Part shown: piece after piece, positions 1-5,511 of the stretch
Layout: each line of letters begins with the position of its first letter
How positions within the stretch are numbered: position 1 is the stretch's first letter
Source of the DNA: Chloroflexota bacterium
GTDB taxonomy: Bacteria; Chloroflexota; Limnocylindria; Limnocylindrales; CSP1-4
Length of the DNA stretch: 10,601 nucleotides
Direction: 5' to 3'
Assembly: GCA_021785115.1 (NCBI GenBank)
Contig: JAJYGO010000225.1
Location: forward strand, 1 to 10,601
Notes under the pieces: generated by a model
What the model was told of the DNA's origin: nothing
The model's input: only the letters and a program-made list of their open reading frames with translations
Databases searched by the model: none
Made by a program: the position numbers and the translations under genes

Positions 1-1268
1 GATCTCTCGAACCGGCGGAACACTGCCACTGCGTTCTGGCCACCGAACCCGAACCCGTTGACGATCGCCGTGTCCACGCGCTGGTGGCGAGCCTCCAGCG
101 GGACGTAATCCAGGTCGCAGTCGGGATCGGGGTGCTCCAGGTTCGCCGTCGGCGGGATGATCCCCTCGGTGATCGAGGAGACCGCGACGAGCGCGCTCGC
201 CACCCCGGCGGCCCCGAGCAGGTGGCCGATCATCGACTTGGGCGACGTGATGGGGACGCGGCGCGCGTGCTCGCCGAAGGTGGTCTTGATCGCGCGGGTC
301 TCCGTCACGTCGTTGAGCGGGGTCGACGTGCCGTGGGCCACGATCAGGTCCACGTCCTCCGGCCCGATCCCCGCGCTGCGGAGTGCCAGGGTCATGGCAC
401 GTGCCGCACCGCGGCCCGTCGGCTCGGGGGCACTGACGTGGAAGGCGTCGGCGGTGAGCGCCGCCCCGAGCACCTCGGCCCGGATGCGTGCACCCCGGTC
501 CATGGCGTGCGCCGCCGACTCGAGCACCATCACGCCCGCCCCCTCGCCGAAGAGGAAGCCGTCGCGGTCGCGATCGAACGGTCGCGAGGCGTGCAGCGGA
601 TCGTCGTTCCGCTTCGAGAGCGCGCCCATGTTGCCCAGGGCCGCGAACGCGATGGGGAGCAGCGGGGCCTCGCTGCCGCCCACCAGCACCACGTCGCAGT
701 CGCCGTCCTGGATCATCCGCAGGCCGTCCAGGTAGGCGATCACGGAGCTCGCGCACGCGGCCACCTGGGTGACCACGGGACCGGTGATGCCGTACCGCAT
801 GGAGGCCATGCAGGCGGCCATCGATCCCGAGAGCGCGGGGATGGCGAACGGGCTCACCTGGCCCGGGCCCTTCTGCTCGAGCGTGTGGGTGCCGTCCACC
901 ACCTGCTCCAGCCCGCCGCCGCCGGTGTTGATCGCCACGCCGACCCGGTCGCGCCGTTCCGCGGACCACGTCGAGAAGTCCAGCCCGGCGTCGGTCACCG
1001 CCTCCTGCGCCGCGGCCATCGCGAACTGGATGAAGCGGCTCATGCGGCGGGCCATCTTGCGGTCCATGGCGACGGTCGGGTCGAACCCCTTGACCTCGGC
1101 CGCGATGCGGACGTCGTAGCCGGTCGCATCGAACGACGTGATGGGGCCGCCGCCGTTCACGCCGGCGAGCAGGTTGTGCCAGTAGGTCGGGTAGTCGTTT
1201 CCGATCGGGGTCACCGCGCCGAGACCCGTGATCACGGCACGACGGGCGGGGTCGGAGCTGGGCGGCAC
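1..1268 (-). CDS. fabF: Beta-ketoacyl-ACP synthase II (FabF-type), 3' end cut by window edge
   Basis: This is a condensing enzyme that extends an acyl chain on ACP with malonyl-ACP (decarboxylative Claisen condensation, cytosolic type II system). 422 codons are visible and the frame is still open at base 1. Family members are about 410-420 residues, so only a few residues are probably missing. Visible motifs are the N-terminal AVITGLGAVTPIGN, the nucleophile Cys172 in QVAACASS, His312 in AHGTSTPLND, Lys344 and His349 in SPKSMIGH, and the C-terminal GFGFGGQN loop with the usual Phe gatekeeper. The pocket motif DAFHVSAP (around 274-281) is the normal FabF form. The GTG start at 1268 is the only standard start after the upstream in-frame stop (1290-1292), and it has a GGAGGAGG ribosome site 9 nt away. 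It is the last visible gene of the minus-strand fab operon, 21 nt behind the DUF2236 gene. The FabF assignment is secure; its specific substrate is not known. Confidence 0.95.
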   Translation of the reverse strand, partial: MPPSSDPARRAVITGLGAVTPIGNDYPTYWHNLLAGVNGGGPITSFDATGYDVRIAAEVKGFDPTVAMDRKMARRMSRFIQFAMAAAQEAVTDAGLDFSTWSAERRDRVGVAINTGGGGLEQVVDGTHTLEQKGPGQVSPFAIPALSGSMAACMASMRYGITGPVVTQVAACASSVIAYLDGLRMIQDGDCDVVLVGGSEAPLLPIAFAALGNMGALSKRNDDPLHASRPFDRDRDGFLFGEGAGVMVLESAAHAMDRGARIRAEVLGAALTADAFHVSAPEPTGRGAARAMTLALRSAGIGPEDVDLIVAHGTSTPLNDVTETRAIKTTFGEHARRVPITSPKSMIGHLLGAAGVASALVAVSSITEGIIPPTANLEHPDPDCDLDYVPLEARHQRVDTAIVNGFGFGGQNAVAVFRRFER

Positions 1269-1277
1269 GGGCAGGAT

Positions 1278-1285
1278 CCTCCTCC
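1278..1285 (-). promoter_or_regulatory. Shine-Dalgarno site of the second fabF
   Basis: GGAGGAGG read on the minus strand, 9 nt before the GTG start at 1268. It decides the start of this gene, because no ATG is available between the preceding stop and the conserved N-terminus. It lies within the 21-nt gap after the DUF2236 stop, which supports one shared transcript. Confidence 0.8.
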
Positions 1286-1289
1286 GGGC

Positions 1290-2147
1290 TCAGGTCGGGT
1301 CGATTGTAGTCGCGTGCATGCGGCGTTCCGCGGCCCGCGCCTGCGGCATGGCGCGCCAGCCCCGGGGCAGCCGATGACCCCAGAAGCCCATGCCGCGCCG
1401 CAGCCACCCGGCCACGGCGGCGTGGCCCGGGCCCCACGGGATCCGATACTCCTCCCGCAGGCGCTCCGGCAGCAGGTCGAGCGCCGGCCACAGCAGCCAG
1501 TCGTACAGGCGGGTTGGGAGCGGGCCCACGGGCGGATGCAGGATCGTGGGGATCAGCGCCCGTGCGGTGGGGGTGACCCGGATCGGCCCGTCCGGGGCCA
1601 GCATGGAGCGCCAGTACGTGTCGAACTCGTCGACGTCGGCCGGGAGGAGGCCGTCCGGGATCCCGAAGCCGCGCCCGACGGGCAGCGTCTCGCGGTAGAA
1701 GGCGGCTCGCCGCCCGCCCGAGAGCGGCTCGTACCAGGCGTCGTAGGTGGCCATGGTGGATTCGATCAGGGTGGCGTGGACCCAGAGCGACAGCTCGGGA
1801 TCCCGTGCCCGGTACGACTCGGTCCCGGTGATGCGCCGTGCCTCGGGATCGGCCACCGGCCCCGCCACGCTCCGGTGGAGCTCGTTGAGCCGGCGGATCT
1901 CGACGGTCGCCGCGCGGGCGCTGCCGAAGACGATGCGCAGGTAGCTGCGCAGCGTCCCCTCGAGCCTCCCCCACGGGTCACGGCGGAAGTCGCTGTGCTG
2001 GTCCACGCCCTCGGCCACGAGCGGGTGGGCGAGCTGGAGCAGCAGGGCCCGGGGACCGGCCCCCAGCAGCAGGAACGCCTCGCGGTTGAGGCGCCACGCC
2101 TCGCTGCCCGGCCCGTACACGCCGCGCACCTCGTCGCCGATCGTCAT
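1290..2147 (-). CDS. DUF2236 / MpaB-like oxygenase-family protein
   Basis: This 285-residue protein belongs to the DUF2236 family, the fold shared with fungal MpaB and the catalytic domain of rubber oxygenase Lcp (haem-b enzymes that cleave or oxidise polyisoprenoid or lipid chains). The signature is clear: NREAFLLLGAGPRALLLQ (21-38), then AHPLVAEGVDQHSDF with His41 and His51, DPWGRL and a downstream FG. LWVHATLIESTMATYD (121-136) carries another conserved His (124), a plausible haem ligand by analogy with Lcp. No signal peptide is seen, so it is probably cytosolic. The ATG at 2147 matches the family N-terminus and follows a GAGGGTGA purine stretch. The open frame continues upstream to 2294 but there runs through a hairpin and low-complexity sequence. 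It sits between two fabF genes, 168 bp after the first and 21 nt before the second, so a role on an acyl or polyketide product is suggested. Family membership is confident; the reaction is unknown. Confidence 0.88.
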   Translation of the reverse strand: MTIGDEVRGVYGPGSEAWRLNREAFLLLGAGPRALLLQLAHPLVAEGVDQHSDFRRDPWGRLEGTLRSYLRIVFGSARAATVEIRRLNELHRSVAGPVADPEARRITGTESYRARDPELSLWVHATLIESTMATYDAWYEPLSGGRRAAFYRETLPVGRGFGIPDGLLPADVDEFDTYWRSMLAPDGPIRVTPTARALIPTILHPPVGPLPTRLYDWLLWPALDLLPERLREEYRIPWGPGHAAVAGWLRRGMGFWGHRLPRGWRAMPQARAAERRMHATTIDPT

Positions 2148-2252
2148 GCCGACGTCACCCTCGCGCCCGTCACCTTGCTGGCACCACACCCGCCCTGTTG
2201 CCCTCGTCGCACGACGACCCCCTCGGAGAAGCCCGGGAGACGGGTGACGCGT

Positions 2253-2296
2253 GGGTGGTCCCGCCCGGGGCGCAAGCCGGAAAGGGCGGGCCACCC
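2253..2296 (-). terminator. Strong hairpin between fabF and the DUF2236 gene
   Basis: Bases 2253-2258 and 2260-2266 pair with 2284-2290 and 2291-2296. This makes a 13-bp almost all-GC stem with a single bulged base at 2259 and a 17-nt loop. It starts about 20 nt past the fabF stop on the minus strand. No T-run follows, so it is not a classical intrinsic terminator. It could attenuate transcription, act as a terminator in a GC-rich host, or protect the 3' end of the upstream mRNA. Confidence 0.5.
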
Positions 2297-2315
2297 CACG
2301 GCAGGACCCGTCCGC

Positions 2316-3575
2316 TCAGGCTTCGTAGTGCTTGAAGATCACGGCGCCGTTGTGCCCGCCCAGGCCGACGTTGTCGGACAGCGCGTACCGGATGCGCCGC
2401 GGCCGGGCCACCGCCGAGACATCCAGGTTGATCTCCGGATCTGGATCGCGGTAGTTGATCGTGGGCGGCACCACCTGGTGGTACACGCTGAGCACGGTCG
2501 CCAGCCCCTCGAACGAGCCGGCCGCGCCCATCATGTGCCCCGTCATCGACTTGGTCGCGCTGATCGCGATCTCGGTGGCGTGGTCGCCGAAGATCCGGTG
2601 GATGGCCTGCGCCTCGGCCAGGTCGCCGAGCTGGGTGGACGTCCCGTGCGGGTTGATCATGTCGACCTCTTCGGCCGGCACGCCGCGACGGTCGAGCGCC
2701 ACCTGCATCGCGCGCGCCACGCCGTCGCCGCCCTCGATCGGCTGGATCAGGTCCCAGGCGTCGTTGGTCGAGCCGTAGCCGACCACCTCGGCGTAGATCC
2801 GCGCCCCGCGGGCCTTCGCCAATTCCAGGTCCTCCAGCACGAGCGCCGCGGCGCCCTCTCCGAGGATGAAGCCGTTGCGGGTCAGGTCGAAGGGCCGTGA
2901 GACCGTCTGGATCGGCTCGCCGGGCCGGGGGGTGCCGATCCCGCGCATGCTGCCGAAGCCCACCCAGACCATCTCGTAGATGGGCGACTCGGTGGATCCG
3001 GCGATCACCGCGGTGCAGTCGCCCCGGCGGATCGCCTCGGCGGCCTCGCCGATGGAGTGCGTGCCGGTCGAGCACGCGGTCACGACCGCCATGTTGTGCC
3101 CGCGGATCCCGGTCTCGATGGCGATCTGGCCGGAGGCCGTGTCGACGAGCATGTTGGCGATGAAGAACGGGCTGACCAGGCGGGCGCCCTTGGTGTCCCA
3201 GATCTGCTTGTTGTCCATCATCAGCTTCGGCTCGCCCGCGCCCGAGGCGAAGATGATCCCGATATCGTCGCGGTTGTCGGGCGTGACCTCGATGCCCGAG
3301 TCGGCCAGGGCCTGCTTGGCGGCGGCGACCCCGAACTGGACGTTGAGCCCGGTCCGGCGGGCGGCCTTGAAGTCCATCCACTCGCGCGCGTCGAAGTCCT
3401 TGACCTCGCCCGCCACGTTCGATTCGTAGCCCGACGCGTCGAAGCGGGTGATCGGCCCGAGCCCGCTGCACCCCGCCACCAGGTTGTTCCAGATGGTGTC
3501 GACGTCGTTTCCGACGGGGGAGACGGATCCGAGGCCGGTTACCACGACGCGGCGGTTGTAGTCAGGCTGACGCAT
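2316..3575 (-). CDS. fabF: Beta-ketoacyl-ACP synthase (FabF-type, variant acyl pocket)
   Basis: This 419-residue condensing enzyme of type II fatty-acid synthesis has the normal family length. It begins RRVVVTGLGSVSPVGND. The active-site Cys168 is in VVTACSTGTHS, His310 in NPHGTSTQLGD, and Lys342 and His347 in SATKSMTGH, so the catalytic set is complete. Two pocket positions depart from typical FabF. The C-terminal loop reads NVGLGGHNG, with Leu405 where the gatekeeper is usually Phe. The segment NDAWDLIQP (271-279) has Asp where most FabF proteins have His in DAxHxTxP; FabB-type enzymes also lack that His. This suggests altered chain-length or substrate preference (inference). The ATG at 3575 has TAGGAGAG 9 nt upstream. 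It follows fabD by 76 bp on the same strand and precedes a strong hairpin and the DUF2236 gene. The alternative name FabB/KAS I cannot be excluded without phylogeny. Confidence 0.95.
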   Translation of the reverse strand: MRQPDYNRRVVVTGLGSVSPVGNDVDTIWNNLVAGCSGLGPITRFDASGYESNVAGEVKDFDAREWMDFKAARRTGLNVQFGVAAAKQALADSGIEVTPDNRDDIGIIFASGAGEPKLMMDNKQIWDTKGARLVSPFFIANMLVDTASGQIAIETGIRGHNMAVVTACSTGTHSIGEAAEAIRRGDCTAVIAGSTESPIYEMVWVGFGSMRGIGTPRPGEPIQTVSRPFDLTRNGFILGEGAAALVLEDLELAKARGARIYAEVVGYGSTNDAWDLIQPIEGGDGVARAMQVALDRRGVPAEEVDMINPHGTSTQLGDLAEAQAIHRIFGDHATEIAISATKSMTGHMMGAAGSFEGLATVLSVYHQVVPPTINYRDPDPEINLDVSAVARPRRIRYALSDNVGLGGHNGAVIFKHYEA

Positions 3576-3584
3576 GGTGCAGGG

Positions 3585-3592
3585 CTCTCCTA
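3585..3592 (-). promoter_or_regulatory. Shine-Dalgarno site of the first fabF
   Basis: TAGGAGAG on the minus strand lies 9 nt before the ATG at 3575. It selects this start over upstream in-frame candidates reaching to 3710, which would overlap the end of fabD and add unconserved, low-complexity residues. Confidence 0.75.
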
Positions 3593-3651
3593 GCAGTGAC
3601 GTGGGCGATCCGCAGCGGGTTGACCATTCGGCGGGTCTGCTGGTCGGCGGC

Positions 3652-4620
3652 CTACCCGCCGCCGGGCGCGATGCCCGGGAGGGCGAGCCTCCCCGGGGCG
3701 TCGGGGTCATCCAGGGCGATCGCCGCGGCCTCGGGGGCGATCCGCTTGACGAGGCCGGTCAGGACGCGGCCCGGACCCACCTCCACGAACGTGGTGACGC
3801 CCGCGTCGTGCATCGCGCGCACCGCCGTCACCCAGTCGACGCCGGCGGTGAGGTGCTCGACGAGTTCTGCCCTGCAGGCATCCCCGCGCTCCAGCAGGTG
3901 CGCGTCCGCGTTGGCGAGGAGGGGCGCAGCCGGGTCGTGGAACGGGACGTCGGCCAGGACGGTGCGCATCCCCGACGCCGCCTGGGCCATCAGCGGGGAG
4001 TGGGCCGCCACGCTCACCGGGAGGAGCACCGCGCGCCGCGCACCCAGCCCCTTCGCCGCGGCGATGGCCGCCTCCACGGCGGCGCGCTCGCCGGAGACCA
4101 CCACCTGGCCGGGAGAGTTCCGGTTCGCGATGGTGAAGGTACCCGCGGCGCTGCCGGCGGCCTCGAGCTCCGCGAGCCGCGCGTCGTCAAGGCCGATCAC
4201 GGCGGCCATGGCGCCGTCGCGCCCCTGGCCGGACGCCTGCATGCGCCGCCCGCGCTCGCGGACGAGGCGCACGCCGTCCGCCACACCGAGGACGCCGGCC
4301 GCGACCATCGCGCTGTACTGGCCCATGGAATGCCCGGCGTAGAAGGCGGGCCGCAGGGCAGGTTCGCCGGCTGCCGCGAGGCGTTCCTCGAGCGCCCGCA
4401 GGTAGGCGATGGAGGTGGCGAGCAGCGCGGGCTGCGCGTTCGCGGTCAGGTCCAGCTTGGCCGGGTCACCGTCCCAGGCCAGCGCCGAGAGCGGTTCTCC
4501 CAGGGCCGCGTCCGCCTCGGCGAAGACGGCGGCGGCGGCGGGTGAGATCTCCGCAAGCGATCGCCCCATCCCGACGTACTGGGAGCCCTGGCCCGGAAAG
4601 ACGAACGCGGTGGTGCCCAT
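3652..4620 (-). CDS. fabD: Malonyl-CoA:ACP transacylase
   Basis: This 322-residue enzyme moves malonyl from CoA to ACP and supplies extender units to the two ketosynthases downstream. The family is usually about 300-320 residues. Motifs are FVFPGQGSQYVGMG (Gln11 for the oxyanion hole), the nucleophile elbow AGHSMGQYSAM with Ser98, the malonate-binding Arg123 region in RERGRRMQ, catalytic His207 in VAAHSPLM, and the late VEVGPGRVLTGL. The final dozen residues are rich in Pro, Gly and Ala and look unconserved. The ATG at 4620 begins exactly at the conserved strand and has a purine-rich AGAGGGAGG just upstream; an earlier GTG at 4659 would add 13 unconserved residues. It is the first gene of the minus-strand operon (fabD, fabF, DUF2236, fabF) and diverges from a MarR-family gene. 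The function is secure. Confidence 0.96.
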   Translation of the reverse strand: MGTTAFVFPGQGSQYVGMGRSLAEISPAAAAVFAEADAALGEPLSALAWDGDPAKLDLTANAQPALLATSIAYLRALEERLAAAGEPALRPAFYAGHSMGQYSAMVAAGVLGVADGVRLVRERGRRMQASGQGRDGAMAAVIGLDDARLAELEAAGSAAGTFTIANRNSPGQVVVSGERAAVEAAIAAAKGLGARRAVLLPVSVAAHSPLMAQAASGMRTVLADVPFHDPAAPLLANADAHLLERGDACRAELVEHLTAGVDWVTAVRAMHDAGVTTFVEVGPGRVLTGLVKRIAPEAAAIALDDPDAPGRLALPGIAPGGG

Positions 4621-4639
4621 GCCCCTCCCTCTGGTACAC

Positions 4640-4657
4640 GTCCGGCGCGAGGCGGAC
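4640..4657. repeat. Short inverted repeat in the fabD leader
   Basis: GTCCG (4640-4644) and CGGAC (4653-4657) are perfect 5-bp arms around an 8-bp centre, about 20 bp before the fabD start. A perfect 8-bp palindrome, GCACGTGC, lies close by at 4672-4679. Either could be a regulator half-site pair or chance in GC-rich DNA. Confidence 0.3.
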
Positions 4658-4687
4658 ACGCCACGCCGCGGGCACGTGCGGCGTTAC

Positions 4688-4706
4688 GGTACCAGTCCCT
4701 GGTGCC
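4688..4706. promoter_or_regulatory. Imperfect inverted repeat in the fabD/marR divergent region (operator candidate)
   Basis: GGTACCAG (4688-4695) and CTGGTGCC (4699-4706) match as inverted arms at 7 of 8 positions around a 3-bp centre. The CTGGTAC half also recurs at 4631-4637, next to the fabD ribosome site. A 19-bp dyad of this size suits a MarR-family dimer. Position and symmetry are seen; binding is inferred. Confidence 0.4.
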
Positions 4707-4721
4707 CACGGGCCGAAATCG

Positions 4722-4737
4722 TGTGCGTACCTGCACA
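4722..4737. promoter_or_regulatory. Perfect inverted repeat upstream of marR (operator candidate)
   Basis: TGTGC and GCACA are perfect 5-bp arms separated by 6 bp. The site covers the place where the -35 region of the marR promoter would fall, given the -10-like TATGCT at 4754. That is a typical position for autorepression by a MarR protein. The regulator identity is inferred from adjacency. Confidence 0.42.
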
Positions 4738-4753
4738 GATGGGGCCGGCCGGG

Positions 4754-4759
4754 TATGCT
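4754..4759 (+). promoter_or_regulatory. -10-like element of marR, possible leaderless start
   Basis: TATGCT matches TATAAT at four positions and ends 7 nt before the ATG at 4767, so transcription would begin at or next to the start codon. No convincing Shine-Dalgarno sequence lies in front of that ATG, which fits a leaderless mRNA. No good -35 hexamer is visible. Confidence 0.4.
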
Positions 4760-4766
4760 GGGGCCG

Positions 4767-5312
4767 ATGGACCGCCCGCATCCCTTGACCCCGGCGGGCC
4801 CCGACGTGCTGATGAGCCGGGTGGTGGAGGCGGCCGGGGCGGAGCTGCAGAACCCGCGCCAGCTCTCCGACCGGATCGCCATGGGCCGCGCCCTCTGGCG
4901 CGAGCTGGTGATCGGATTCGCCGGCCAGCTCACGGAGCTCCGCCTCGGGTTCACGCAGCTCGCCGCCCTCTACGCCGTGGCCGGTGCCGTCACGGTCACC
5001 ATCGGCGACCTCGCCGACTACCTGGGACGCTCGCCCTCCGCCACCAGCCGGATCGTCAGCGGGCTGGAGCGGCGCGGCCTGCTGGTCCGTCACGAGGAGC
5101 TGGCCGATCGCCGCGAGCGGACCCTGGCGCTGACCGAGACGGGCGCCGCGCTGCTGGGCCAGGTCGACCGGGCCCGCGCCGAGCAGTTCCTCGCGGTCGT
5201 GCGGCCGCTCCCGGCCGCCGAGCGCGCGCTCGTGGCGATGGGCGTGGCGGCGCTCGCGGAGCGGGCGATCACCCGGCGCGGCAAGTTGATCAAGGCCGGC
5301 CCGGAGACCTGA
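4767..5312 (+). CDS. MarR-family winged-helix transcriptional regulator
   Basis: This 181-residue dimeric DNA-binding regulator has the usual MarR layout. An N-terminal helical region carries the dimer interface. The winged-helix domain spans roughly residues 58-130: VTIGDLADYLGRSPSATSRI with recognition helix SATSRIVSGLERRGL (91-105), then the wing ELADRRERTLALTETG (111-126) with the typical D-R-R-x-R pattern. A C-terminal helix follows. It diverges from fabD across 146 bp containing several inverted repeats. It may therefore repress the fab operon and itself, as FabT (MarR family) does in streptococci; that link is inferred. The start at 4767 was chosen because a -10-like TATGCT lies 7 nt before it; an in-frame ATG at 4755 would add only MLGP. 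The N-terminal 35 residues are longer than in many MarR proteins. The family is clear; ligand and targets are unknown. Confidence 0.9.
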   Translation: MDRPHPLTPAGPDVLMSRVVEAAGAELQNPRQLSDRIAMGRALWRELVIGFAGQLTELRLGFTQLAALYAVAGAVTVTIGDLADYLGRSPSATSRIVSGLERRGLLVRHEELADRRERTLALTETGAALLGQVDRARAEQFLAVVRPLPAAERALVAMGVAALAERAITRRGKLIKAGPET

Positions 5313-5345
5313 TCGGCGGGACCCGACCAGGGACGGGCGGGACGA

Positions 5346-5435
5346 CCGGCCGTCGGACCTGACTCGCGACGGCCGGACACCCGGCCGTCGGGGACCACGT
5401 CGAAGCGGGCTGAGCGTGGCCGCGCACGGCCGTCG
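5346..5435. repeat. Cluster of CGGCCGTCG elements between marR and the SARP gene
   Basis: The 9-mer CGGCCGTCG occurs in direct orientation at 5347-5355, 5382-5390 and 5427-5435, and inverted at 5367-5375. That is four copies in under 90 bp of non-coding DNA. The spacing is irregular (35 and 45 bp). They could be binding sites for the downstream SARP-type regulator or remnants of a GC-rich repeat. This stretch (5313-5511) holds no gene that I can support. Confidence 0.5.
5367..5390 (+). terminator. Perfect 10-bp GC hairpin after marR
   Basis: CGACGGCCGG (5367-5376) and CCGGCCGTCG (5381-5390) form a perfect 10-bp stem with a 4-nt ACAC loop, 54 bp past the marR stop. No T-tract follows, so a terminator role is likely but not certain. 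The stem arms are two of the CGGCCGTCG copies described separately. Confidence 0.45.
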
Positions 5436-5441
5436 CGTTGA

Positions 5442-5462
5442 CCGGGGGGGTCGCGCCCCCGG
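5442..5462. repeat. GC inverted repeat upstream of the SARP gene
   Basis: CCGGGGG (5442-5448) and CCCCCGG (5456-5462) form a 7-bp stem with a 7-nt loop. It lies about 50 bp before the SARP start codon, upstream of its probable promoter. It could be an operator or chance in GC-rich sequence. Confidence 0.3.
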
Positions 5463-5499
5463 GAGCCTCATGGCACTTCCCCCGTGATGGGTGGGTCGC

Positions 5500-5505
5500 T
5501 AGCTT
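5500..5505 (+). promoter_or_regulatory. -10-like element of the SARP gene, possible leaderless start
   Basis: TAGCTT fits the relaxed TANNNT form and ends 6 nt before the ATG at 5512. No strong ribosome site precedes this ATG. The layout repeats that of marR (TATGCT, 7 nt, ATG). The -35 is not convincing. Confidence 0.3.
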
Positions 5506-5511
5506 CTCGAC

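Noticed and set aside
2148..2294. Extension of the DUF2236 protein by 49 residues upstream of 2147
   Set aside because: It would translate through the 2253-2296 hairpin into Arg/Gly/Pro-rich sequence. The family begins at the MTIGDEVRG start.
84..2900. A 938-codon open frame on the plus strand
   Set aside because: It is antisense to two fabF genes and the DUF2236 gene, all with intact catalytic motifs. Its translation is Arg/Gly/His-rich with no family motif, typical of a frame kept open by high GC.
1..3575. The two ketosynthases as a KS-alpha / chain-length-factor pair of a type II polyketide cluster
   Set aside because: Both keep the active-site Cys and both His residues, and they are separated by another gene. 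A chain-length factor would lack the Cys and be translationally coupled to its partner.
3510..3625. A 21-codon leader-like ORF in the fabD-fabF gap on the minus strand
   Set aside because: It has no ribosome site, overlaps the fabF start and shows no regulatory residue pattern.
3574..4545. A 323-codon plus-strand open frame opposite fabD
   Set aside because: FabD on the minus strand has all its active-site motifs. The plus-strand translation is composition-driven only.
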